From Chimonanthus salicifolius (Eukaryota; Streptophyta; Magnoliopsida; Laurales; Calycanthaceae): a stretch of 64,000 nt of DNA. Both the position numbers and the translations under genes were made by a program. How positions within the stretch are numbered: the stretch's first letter is position 1; every line of letters begins with the position of its first letter. The stretch lies in NCBI GenBank assembly GCA_013350335.1, contig CM023534.1, positions 25,315,302 through 25,379,301 of the forward strand. Reading direction: 5' to 3'. Positions 50,701-57,093 of the stretch are shown here, one piece after another. Below the pieces are notes generated by a model, which did not search any database, was not told the origin of the DNA, and worked only from the letters and a program-made list of their open reading frames with translations.

Positions 50701-51646
50701 AGGACTATTAGTGAGGTCCAATTTCATTAAAAAAGAGAGATCATGGTTCAGGTCAATGGAGAAGAAAAGAAAGATAGAATAACAAAAGCAAATGCTTCTC
50801 CAACAACCACCTTGTATTGGGATAGCTCTTCATCATTTAAACATTCACCAAAAACAAAACTCACCAAAAAGAAAGCATAAGTTATGATCATAAGAACCCA
50901 CCTTGAATCTCCACAAAAGAATTGGTGATGGCATTATTGCAGCACTCTGCATTGGTAAAATTCCAGCTTTCATTTCATTTGCTTCCAGAGCAAACATGTT
51001 GCCTTCGTCAACAGTATTTCCAGGTTCACCTGAACCTGAATCAAATTTACAAGATTAGGAGTGGATGAGACACTTATTAATACTTCAGAAAAAAAAAAAG
51101 TGTAAAAGCTTCTGACTCGAGTACAAATCTTTGGCACACACCACCATGGCACATATACAAGATACAGGCATTATCAGGAAGCCCAACGTGCTTTTGTCCT
51201 GGCCCAGAAATATGTCTGACCAATCATCAAGTGGAATGCACTTGTAAGCTGAACATGAAGCATAAATCCATTTTCTTAAACAATCCTTCTTCGTGGCTTT
51301 ACAGTTCACCTTATGAGAAGATTGGACTGGTTTTTGGTGAGGAATATACATAAACCCCCTTCCTGAAAGGCATGATCTTGTAAACATGTGCCACAATGGC
51401 AAATTTGCCACAAGTGCCTATGATTAGGTTTACTGTCTTGGAGATCGTAGTCAATCCAAAAGGTTGCATGTTCAAGGCATATCACCTTCTATAAAATTTA
51501 TTAAAAAATCTAATGATCAAAGCTAAAATCCATTGATCAAAGCACACTACTTTACCAAGGTCAACAGCTCTGCTACCAGAACGGCGTATTATAGGACTGT
51601 TATTAGAGATCGTCACATGACCCCCTAACATAGGGGAAGAAAGCAT
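24029..51646 (-). CDS. EXS (ERD1/XPR1/SYG1) family membrane protein, 12 coding exons, one frameshift
   Basis: This is the only cellular gene recognised. Coding exons, 5' to 3' on the minus strand: 51646-51556, 51035-50902, 43797-43699, 43497-43381, 41817-41722, 40290-40177, 34239-34186, 33748-33701, 28909-28759, 24681-24515, 24437-24368, 24286-24029. All introns are GT-AG and all phases agree except inside exon 10. The product would be about 465 residues, like SPX-less plant EXS proteins (Arabidopsis At5g35730 type, recalled from memory). Hallmarks are LFLYEAFLYYNPLLLV, PFDIFYLSSRYYLLRTIW, SDLERSVCRMVHRQ, IAWFEADSICGSHS and FQWIFFRVENEWNK, with several hydrophobic segments. Yeast Erd1 acts in Golgi protein retention and XPR1 exports phosphate; the role of the plant SPX-less branch is unclear. 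An extra base near 24534-24535 brings a TGA (24529-24527) into frame after 352 codons. It could be a real null allele or an assembly error. Confidence 0.9.
24368..24437 (-). CDS. EXS gene coding exon 11
   Basis: One base plus 23 codons; acceptor GGCAG, donor G|GTACGT. Encodes VFSRIFKFKNPHLFSNILYG, conserved in the family. It lies downstream of the premature stop. Confidence 0.9.
24515..24681 (-). CDS. EXS gene coding exon 10, with a one-base insertion
   Basis: Acceptor TTTCAG, donor GAG|GTACAT. It encodes LKYSTAVPVIVLSALKYHV and then VINSLYSFYWDV in frame. The conserved DWDL that should follow is present only in the next frame: there is one base too many at about 24534-24535, and TGA at 24529-24527 is read instead. 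Without that base the exon phase (two bases left over) matches the next exon, which begins with one base. Confidence 0.9.
25290..26501 (+). mobile_element. 3' end of an L1-type LINE (ORF2 C-terminus plus poly(A) tail)
   Basis: Antisense to the EXS gene, in the intron between exons 9 and 10. The reading has the L1 ORF2 C-terminal pattern FPRIYIIAAETNARV ... LRRDLQDWEVEELANLL ... DKFSVKPF (about 25375-25610). After frame changes it continues with FDSAWCMP and a basic stretch (about 25830-26010) of the kind found near the end of plant ORF2. A 3' UTR ends in TCAATAAAATCC and a run of ten A (about 26491-26500). 5' truncated and full of stops. Confidence 0.75.
27830..28160. repeat. Imperfect internal repeats, GT-rich
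   Basis: The blocks CCTCAAGGGGTGTGTGC (two copies, about 27852 and 27913) and TTTATCATCTAT(A)TGTG..GGGTGTTGG (about 27955 and 28071) recur within 330 bp. The open frames here result from the repeats and show no domain. It lies in the intron between exons 9 and 10. Confidence 0.55.
28759..28909 (-). CDS. EXS gene coding exon 9
   Basis: 50 codons plus one base. Encodes VATIAWFEADSICGSHS and a membrane segment (IAIPFILVLPYIFRLFQ). Donor G|GTAATA; the single base pairs with CT of exon 10 to give Ala. Confidence 0.93.
29230..30807 (-). mobile_element. Remnant of a non-autonomous gypsy-type LTR element
   Basis: On the minus strand an LTR start TGATGTAGCACGGG occurs at 30807 and again at 30071. 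After each, about 110 bp are nearly identical (ACCCGAAAATCAGAATCTCG and onward). The 3' LTR runs down to about 29230; the 5' LTR is truncated near 30690. Just before 30071 the minus strand reads ELEDEFFFNQG, like the C-terminal tail of the related element at 45054. The stretch between the LTRs is an internal remnant. The low-coordinate border is uncertain (possibly at ATAAA 29225-29229, matching ATAAA 30808-30812). It lies in the intron between exons 8 and 9. Confidence 0.55.
30808..33700. other. Intron DNA between exons 9 and 8, nothing coding recognised
   Basis: Contains a G-rich segment near 31020-31055 and scattered AATCCAAATCC-like words in both orientations at about 31695-32060. No domain, repeat boundary or RNA gene can be supported. 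Confidence 0.45.
33701..33748 (-). CDS. EXS gene coding exon 8
   Basis: A 16-codon microexon (VFSDLERSVCRMVHRQ) with CAG acceptor and CAG|GTCAGT donor, phase 0. This is the most conserved motif of the family. Confidence 0.93.
34186..34239 (-). CDS. EXS gene coding exon 7
   Basis: 18 codons (AISFSDFFLADILTSMVK). A GT six bases earlier would also fit the frame, but the AAG|GTATAC donor restores the residue pair found before SDLERS in related proteins, so it is preferred. Confidence 0.88.
35613..38161 (+). mobile_element. Non-autonomous gypsy-type LTR retrotransposon, 2.5 kb
   Basis: LTRs at 35613-35960 (starts TGATGTAGGACACGG, ends CTACATTA) and 37819-38161 (starts TAATGTAGGACACGG, same end) are very similar. 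They are flanked by a perfect TAGAT duplication (35608-35612, 38162-38166). A degenerate initiator-Met primer site (TGGTTTAGAGCC, near 35963) follows the 5' LTR and a G-rich tract (CTGGGGGAC) precedes the 3' LTR. The internal 1.86 kb has a long C/T-rich leader and a gag-like ORF but no protease, RT or integrase, so it depends on other elements. It sits in the intron between exons 6 and 7. Confidence 0.9.
37039..37524 (+). pseudogene. Short gag-like ORF in the non-autonomous element
   Basis: 161 codons from ATG 37039. The N-terminal part (QSEFNKFKSEFRFDLRSEFQ) resembles the start of gag in the element at 46889 (FQLNEFKIELKVEMQDML). The rest is Pro/Ser-rich without a zinc knuckle. Another open stretch in a shifted frame runs to the 3' LTR and ends next to CAAGACTGGGGGAC. 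Capsid function is unlikely to be complete. Confidence 0.5.
38162..40176. other. Intron DNA between exons 7 and 6
   Basis: A (TC)n microsatellite lies at 38688-38717. Around 39670-39860 the minus strand ends like a LINE or SINE tail (TTAATGAAGGTCC then A/T-rich). A 125-codon ORF at 38857-39234 has no recognisable domain and is probably chance. Confidence 0.4.
38688..38717 (+). repeat. (TC)n microsatellite
   Basis: Fifteen uninterrupted TC units within an intron of the EXS gene. Confidence 0.95.
40177..40290 (-). CDS. EXS gene coding exon 6
   Basis: 38 codons, phase 0, CAG acceptor and A|GTAAGT donor. A membrane segment leads into FPFDIFYLSSRYYLLRTIWR, a signature of the EXS domain. Confidence 0.95.
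40693..40714 (+). repeat. (GA)n microsatellite
   Basis: Eleven uninterrupted AG units between EXS exons 5 and 6, preceded by a short GT-rich run. Confidence 0.9.
41722..41817 (-). CDS. EXS gene coding exon 5
   Basis: 32 codons, phase 0, CAG acceptor and A|GTATAG donor. Encodes the conserved VPTSMTAYLYLYSHGEVSLA. Confidence 0.93.
43381..43497 (-). CDS. EXS gene coding exon 4
   Basis: 39 codons, phase 0, CAG acceptor and G|GTATCT donor. Carries a hydrophobic segment (MMVWLWGVNLWVF) and the conserved HLTHKEIWK. Confidence 0.93.
43699..43797 (-). CDS. EXS gene coding exon 3
   Basis: 33 codons ending at V|GTAAGC, phase 0 on both sides. Encodes the strongly conserved block SVDLRDLFLYEAFLYYNPLL. 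It lies 7.1 kb from exon 2 across an intron full of insertions. Confidence 0.93.
44444..45053 (+). repeat. Left arm of a large inverted repeat in EXS intron 2
   Basis: From about TTCTTCTCCATTGA to ATTATGACCTATGG this ~610-bp stretch recurs reverse-complemented at 50162-50763 with scattered differences. The end of the same unit, with a LINE-like tail (AATGAACTTGGCTACCATTT), also occurs just upstream at about 44062-44440, so the left side holds one and a half copies. The gypsy-type element at 45054 interrupts this arm. Confidence 0.85.
45456..46277 (-). mobile_element. Nested solo LTR, 822 bp
   Basis: Inserted in the 5' LTR of the element above. On the minus strand it starts TGATGTAGGACACC and ends CGCTACATTA, and it is flanked by perfect TTATC duplications (45451-45455 and 46278-46282). 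Removing it rejoins the host LTR exactly as in the copy at 48724. Its termini place it in the same broad family as its host. ORFs of 74-145 codons on its minus strand are compositional and not conserved. Confidence 0.9.
46816..46827 (+). other. Primer binding site, initiator-Met type
   Basis: TGGTTCAGAGCC differs from TGGTATCAGAGCC by a small deletion. The following TTCTCTGTTATACAGAG resembles the sequence after the primer site of the element at 35613. Confidence 0.55.
46889..48229 (+). pseudogene. gag of the non-autonomous gypsy element, broken
   Basis: Gag forms the particle that packages element RNA. The start is ATG 46889 (the GTG three bases before is not needed). Pieces in order: an N-terminal coiled region (FQLNEFKIELKVEMQDM), a frameshifted capsid core with RYLPHYSQILFNKLQNCYQG (about 47465-47525) and FAQDYVDDFYRLLSLND (about 47530-47580), a stop at 47612, and a Pro-rich linker. 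A perfect CCHC zinc knuckle, CFKCGRNGHQSHEC (about 47970-48010), is followed by an acidic stretch. It then runs into the protease-like part in another frame. Confidence 0.85.
48190..48726 (+). pseudogene. Retropepsin-like region with Asn in place of the catalytic Asp
   Basis: The reading contains LLAINSGSEDNLVSQSLVAK (about 48220-48290), the position of the DSG/DTG active site of gypsy proteases, with Asp changed to Asn. CHLILDRPWQFDVD (about 48440-48480) follows, matching the conserved ILGRPW turn with a changed Gly. An A run near 48540 could shift the frame. The stop TGA (48724-48726) is the first triplet of the 3' LTR, so coding sequence runs up to the LTR with no pol. Confidence 0.8.
49174..50161. 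other. Intron DNA with degenerate AATAAATGG-type repeats
   Basis: From about 49690 to 50090 words like AATAAATGG, GGGTCAA and GGTTGAGTCAACC recur irregularly. A similar patch occurs at about 53505-53650. No gene recognised. Part of 50050-50161 matches, inverted, the copy at 44300-44440. Confidence 0.45.
50162..50763 (-). repeat. Right arm of the inverted repeat in EXS intron 2
   Basis: Reverse complement of 44444-45053, including GAACCATGATCTCT, CTGCAGTATTGGATAAGTTT, the LINE-like tail and TTGTTGATATTATGACC. The match continues a further ~100 bp beyond the point where the left arm is cut by the gypsy-type insertion. Confidence 0.85.
50902..51035 (-). CDS. EXS gene coding exon 2
   Basis: Encodes an acidic linker and the conserved start of the EXS core (SPILLWRFK). 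The donor is AAG|GTGGGT. There are two possible acceptors six bases apart (before 51035 and before 51029), both in frame, adding or omitting two residues. Confidence 0.85.
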
Positions 51647-51685
51647 AGACAATGGTGTATAATAATAGTTGCCACTTATTATGAC
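51556..51685 (-). CDS. EXS gene exon with the start codon (coding 51646-51556)
   Basis: Acceptor TCTGCAG precedes 51685 and donor G|GTAAAG follows 51556. The first in-frame ATG is at 51646 (MLSSPMLGG), with a second at 51631 (MLGG). Related proteins, as I recall, start MFGG, so the second ATG may be used. The reading is open upstream to the acceptor without another ATG. It contains the conserved basic stretch IIRRSGSR and ends in phase 1. Confidence 0.8.
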
Positions 51686-52310
51686 CTGCAGACAAAATAA
51701 TATTACAAGTTATGCCCAATCAATAAGGAAAAAAATGAAAACAAAATCAGTAATATCTCCAAGAAGGTTGCCACAATATTTGTTGGCGTAAGCTTAAGTT
51801 CATCGTGCCCGAACATTTAGTCATAACATCCAAGACGAAGTTTCCTATTTGCTCCAACAAGCAACAATACTTAACAACCCATATAATGAGAAACTATTAA
51901 CATATAAATAAATGTAAAACTAGTGCCTTTTTTTTAAGCAATATCTTACTGCATATTATTCATGGATACCATTCTTCAATGCCTTTGTGGTTGGTGAATC
52001 ATTCAACCACCAGAGGATTCAAGCTCAAAGAATGGTATGGCACCATTATTAAATATAACCACCTTAAACGACATTTCCTCATTTTTACATAGAGCTACCT
52101 TACAAGTTCCTCTGATGGTTATTGCACATGAAGCGATGGTGATTAGTTAGGAAGAAAGCAACTAACTAACAAGTTCACAATGTAGAAGAACGCAATTGAA
52201 GAAAATGGTAAGAGATGATAGGATAAAGACAAAATGAATGGAATGAAAGTTTACAGGATTTGAGGTCCTGCTACGGACGTGTCACTTCTGATACACACTC
52301 ACATAAAGGT

Positions 52311-52600
52311 CTACTGATATCTCGGGTACTTTTTTTTTAAATAAACGGAGCAAGTCACCTCCCGATACAAAAATCCACGACACAACATGTAATAAAATAT
52401 AGGAAAGCCCAAGATACCATCAACATAATGAAGTGTAAATGAGAGGGTTATAAGGTCATCTTGGGGGTCATTTAATGGTTCAATTTCATGCATGATGTCC
52501 CCATCATTTCCTCCCACCTGAGAAGAACTTGGCCTCAAGTTGAAATTGGCCTCAAGTTGAAATTGACGTATGCCGGAAGGAGAGAATCTTCAACATTGTA
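52311..52600 (-). pseudogene. Fragment resembling a Ty3/gypsy pol C-terminus
   Basis: On the minus strand YNVYNVEDSLLPAYVNFNLRP (about 52610-52550, with a frame change) and SSSQVGGNDGDIMHE (about 52530-52480) resemble the tail of gypsy polyproteins just before the 3' LTR. A 17-bp word CCTCAAGTTGAAATTGG is duplicated here. No LTR can be delimited. It lies in the first (UTR) intron of the EXS gene. Confidence 0.4.
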
Positions 52601-52905
52601 CACATTATAGAATTCCATATTATCTTGAGTGATCTTTACATGGTGTCAATTTTCACCCGAGGAAGTCTTGGCCTTATCTCATTCTTCCAGTGGGAATTTG
52701 AGATTTTGGCTCATCCTCTTTAAAGCCCCGTTTGTCGTCAATCAAGGTGGATTATCAAAAGGCGCATTTCATCCACATTGGTCAGAGGATCTTCCGAGAC
52801 ATCGGAATTCTTCGAGTCTAGGTTCTCTTGGAATTATGTCGAATACCAAGTCAAGTCTTGCGGAATTCTTTAAAATCGACCATACTCTTCTTCGTAGCTC
52901 CAATA

Positions 52906-53190
52906 GATGACAAATTGAAAAAAACTCGTTTGAGGTGGTTTGGTCATAATAGTAACAAACTAGATACAGCTCCAATGCGTAAAATTGAGAAGCTACAGAT
53001 CACAAAAGCAATAGGAGGAGAGGCCGACCACTAGAAGCATAAAGGGAAGGGACAAAAAAAAACTTGTTAGATTATAGAGTCGCTAATGGTATCGTTCAAG
53101 ATAGGGTTAATTGGTCATTGTAGAACTTGTAAGGCCGACCCTGGATAGATAGGATGTTGGCCTTTGATAATAATGACGATGCATAACACT
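52906..53190 (+). mobile_element. 3' fragment of an RTE-like LINE
   Basis: The reading DDKLKKTRLRWFGHNSNK ... GKGQKKT ... (about 52908-53075) matches the C-terminal end of plant RTE-type LINE ORFs, whose usual form is LRWFGHV..RP..APV followed by RGRPK.TW and a final ADP motif. The ADP is seen at about 53140. Stops interrupt it. It is a 5'-truncated fragment in the first intron of the EXS gene. Confidence 0.7.
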
Positions 53191-53879
53191 AGTTAATACA
53201 AGTGGCCAACTCCTTTTTCTCCTACCCTCATTTGCTCTCAACCACTCAAAAAACAAAAAAAAAAAAACAAAAATCTTGACATCTATCTTCGTCTCTCCCA
53301 TTTTCTATGCCATCTTTCTTTATTCTCACTCTCAATTTCTTTTATATTGATGTCATTTTTTAATATTAATATTAAGTAAATACTAGGATTCATCTAAGAT
53401 AATGAGAAATGAAAATATGTTAATGAAACATTGTTTATACATTTCAATATGTGCTTTGTAAGAATGAATTAAAGGCCAAATATGTCTACATGACCTTGAC
53501 TTTGGTTTGGGTAAATGGGTCAACTCATTTAAAAATTGGAAAATTGGGTTTGAGTTGGGTTAGCCCATGTATTAAAGGGAAACCTATATAATAAATGGGT
53601 GCATAATGGATCAAGGGTTGGAAAAACAAGTTGACTAGACCCAACTAAGCCGGACTCAACATATTGCCACTTTGCCAAGTCCAATTCCATGGCCACATTT
53701 AGGAGAGAGGGAAGCAAATAATGTAAGCCAGTTCATGGGAGATTGCTCTACAACATGCATGAGAGTGAATTCCTAATGAACCAATTAAATGCAATTTTCA
53801 AGCTGAAAAGTAGGACAGGTAATTTCATTGGCAGCAGATCTTGCTGACATTAAAATTTAAGAGATACACTACTAATGGT

Positions 53880-54178
53880 GAAGTGGATTGCCACTTTTTT
53901 CTGCAGAAAGACAGTGTTGGTTGGATTCAAAACAAGATAAAAGTGTTCCTTCCTTGAGAAATTCAAGAATATTCCCATGACTGACATCTTTAGAACTTGG
54001 AAAGAATGTGCTGATCTTCAATAGCTTTCTATTCCATTAATGTTGCTTGATGCTTTTGGCTTCTTTTATATTTTGGGAAGCTTATAGTGTTGTTGTTTCT
54101 TCTCTTTTATTGTTTGCTTTGTATTATCAGCTCTGGTGCCTTCTCCTTTTTAATACACTAACCATTTAAAAAAACAGA
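53880..54178 (+). mobile_element. Possible L1 LINE 3' UTR and tail
   Basis: Ends CCTTTTTAATACACTAACC followed by TTTA and a short A run, a form common at the 3' end of plant L1 elements, after a T-rich UTR. No coding part is recognisable, so the call rests on the tail alone. Confidence 0.4.
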
Positions 54179-54785
54179 TAAAAGAGTGAAAATTTAAACA
54201 CCAAGAAACCCAATTCTACTCTTGAACATAGTTGGGCAGAATGGCAGAATCCTCCCACCCCTGGGCATGCAGTCCCTAAAATCTCCAATCAAGTGGTCAC
54301 CATCTGGCATCTATCCATTTTTTTAAAGACGATCAATCTATCCATTTTTGCCAAGGCCATTCTTAAAAGCATGGCTCTTATGCATTTAAGTAGCACCAGT
54401 CCTCAATCCCCCTTTCTCTCCTCTCCCCACAACCAAAACAATAGAACAAAGAATACCAAGATCTAGAACAAAACCATAAAAAAGAGAGATATTTCTATCA
54501 TGCAACAAGCAACTTAAATGGTGTCCTTGGCAAGCCCAACGACCGAAATTATTTTTATGGAAAAAATATTAAAAAGTCCACACTAGAAAATCCAAACAAA
54601 CACATAAAAACAAAATAAAACAAGCTAAAGTCTACCAGAGAGGGTACAAAGAATGAAAGAAAAAGACAAACCTGATCTCACTCCATAGCTATTATCTGAA
54701 TTATTCTATGAAGCAGCATTCAATTTCAAATACACGACTTCTGCATTTAATCCCTTTACCACAGAGAGCGGGAGAAAGGGCGTAC

Positions 54786-55130
54786 CTTAGAGTCTTTGAC
54801 AGTGAGATGAGTTCGCCAAGGGAGGAATTACTGGAAAGAGATGGATGAGGAAAAGCCCTAGAAATGAATAGTACAGAGAAGGATTGGAAACGGGTCGAAT
54901 CCAAGTAAATCCGAGCTGCATCGTTGGTTTTAGATCCAGATCCGCTTTCTGATCCCCATCATACACATTATCTGGATTCGGGCTCCCACTTTCCAATCGG
55001 CAAATCCTAGATGTAAACCCTGGCGGGTGAGAAAATGTCAAAACCCGCAGACGGCAAAAGCATCACTCCAACCACAGCTGACATGACGGAGAGATGAGTT
55101 GGGAGAAGGATGGAGAGCGCGACAGCGAAA
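54786..55130 (-). other. Probable 5' UTR exon of the EXS gene
   Basis: A GC-richer block upstream of the coding exons on the same strand ends with a good donor, AAG|GTACGC (intron from 54785). Spliced to the acceptor before 51685, the frame has an in-frame stop near 54825 and no ATG before 51646, fitting a non-coding first exon. The transcription start is not determined; the 5' limit given is approximate. Confidence 0.45.
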
Positions 55131-55199
55131 CTGGGTCAGTTCATAGGGTTTCAAATACGCACAGAGAGGTGGAAACGGAGTTGCGCAGGGTGGGGTAAG

Positions 55200-57093
55200 G
55201 ATTCAAAGTTTCAAACTAATAGAGGATATTAACATGATCGATAATATATTCTCGGTAAAAATTAATGGAAAATTTCCGTAAAAATATAATATTTTAAAAA
55301 TAATAAAAATATTAATAAAATAATAATAATACTAAAGAATTTATTAGTAATTTAACATGAATTTATTGGGATATTATCACGATATTATCATTTATAGCGT
55401 TTTTAACATGATTTTATTGAGAATTTACTCCATTACCATTATCGATAGATCTCTGGATATTAATGTCAATTGGTATTTTGGCAATAAAAATGTAATAAAT
55501 TTAAAAATATCACCAATATTTATAACATTAATTCAAACCAACCATTTTTGGTATTCACAATGTTGTAGGCGGATATGTTTTAATTTTTATGCGTAAATGT
55601 CTAATTTACTTAAAAATAATTTTGATTAGCATAATTGAATTATTTTTAAAGTCAATAAACATTTAAATTTTATAATTAACTAATAATTTAAAGTGATGAA
55701 AATATGAATATTAAAAAGTGCACTATCGAATAAGTCTTTAATTTTTATCACAATGGAAGGTATTAATTTAATATTATATTTGTTATTCTTTTGTTTTTAT
55801 ATATTTTATTAAACAATAAACGAAAATTGTTTTTATATGATTTTATTTTATACATAATGGTGTTATTAGGTGGACCTATACAACGTAATTTATCTATTAT
55901 TCTTTTCAAATTAATGCTTATATTTTTTTATTCAATTTTAATTTAAATAAATAATAAGTCTTTTGAGGCCAAACGATATTAGATCTTAATAGTGTAGTCA
56001 CATACAAAGCATTTTCTTTTAATGACCATGAACATGGTACGAAGTGTTGTTAAACAAATTTTGGTGTAATTTATGTTTTCAAACAAATCTAATACATTTT
56101 TTTTAACTTTTAAGTTGTTGGAACTTTAAAATTCCAATGTCAAATTTCAAGATGAACCAAATAAGAATTTTAAAAGTTAAAAAATTTAAAATTTAGAATT
56201 TGTTAGAATTTAAAATTCAAAATAATTCTAAAAGAAGAATTCTACCAATCAAGTAGAGTTCTTATTTGTGTGTGTTTTTTCATGACCAAGATGTTTAGGC
56301 TTCTGAAAATTTATGTTTTTTATAAAGATAAGATAAGTTTTTCTTTAAGAATTGAAGTAATTTAAAAAATAGTGATTTTCCATTTATTTTTTATTTTGCG
56401 GTGTTTGCTAACAAATAAAATTTTAATAAAAATGTGCATTGATTACAAAAAATAAATTTCTCATCTAGCAGATGAGAAAAGGGCTAATAAAGTCAATTTT
56501 CCTCTCAATTTTCTAATGTGTCAAAGCACACAAACATGCTCTTAAAAGTTTTCATTTTCCCAATCTTGTTGATGTACAATTTTGGTTGCAATCAATTTAA
56601 ATCCAATTGACTAAATGTAAAACATGTGTAATTTAACTCAATCTACTTAAAATATAAGGTCGAATACTGTTAGAAAGTTTAATTCATTTTAATTTAAGTA
56701 GGGCTATAATTGAGCTTCATATACTTCATCCTAATTTTGTTAAAAGTGGGAAAATGTTGTCAACATCAATTACAATGCAAAGTTACATAGCTCTTGACAA
56801 CACAATCATCATTGAGAAGTAGGCATATGCATATCCTTCAACCTGATTTTCAATATCTCCTCTCTCAAGTATTTTTTTACATCCCCTCATTCTTCTCATG
56901 TCATGTTCTTTTTCTCAAGTATCATATTCTACTTTTTGCCCAAGGGCATTGTTTCTAAATCCCCCCATTTCTGTTGCCATGGCCACATTCAAAGGTGTCA
57001 CTGTCATCCACTGTTCTTCATGAGAGCGTATTGAGAGAGAGAAAGATCATAAAGTGCATAAAACTTCATCATAATATGTCAATACCCTACATC
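55200..57093. other. AT-rich intergenic DNA upstream of the EXS gene
   Basis: Very AT-rich with no gene recognised. Presumably includes the distal promoter of the minus-strand EXS gene. The part around 55760-55920 resembles 7030-7190, suggesting an unnamed dispersed repeat. Confidence 0.4.

Noticed and set aside
51085..51411. 108-codon minus-strand frame between EXS exons 1 and 2
   Set aside because: It lies wholly within a 520-bp intron, shows no domain and ends in a homopolymer-encoded Phe run. Chance is the simplest explanation.
54787..55041. 84-codon frame as the first coding exon of the EXS gene
   Set aside because: It begins with TTG, not ATG, and ends in a stop before the donor. Spliced to the next exon, its frame does not lead into the protein, so the block is better seen as 5' UTR.
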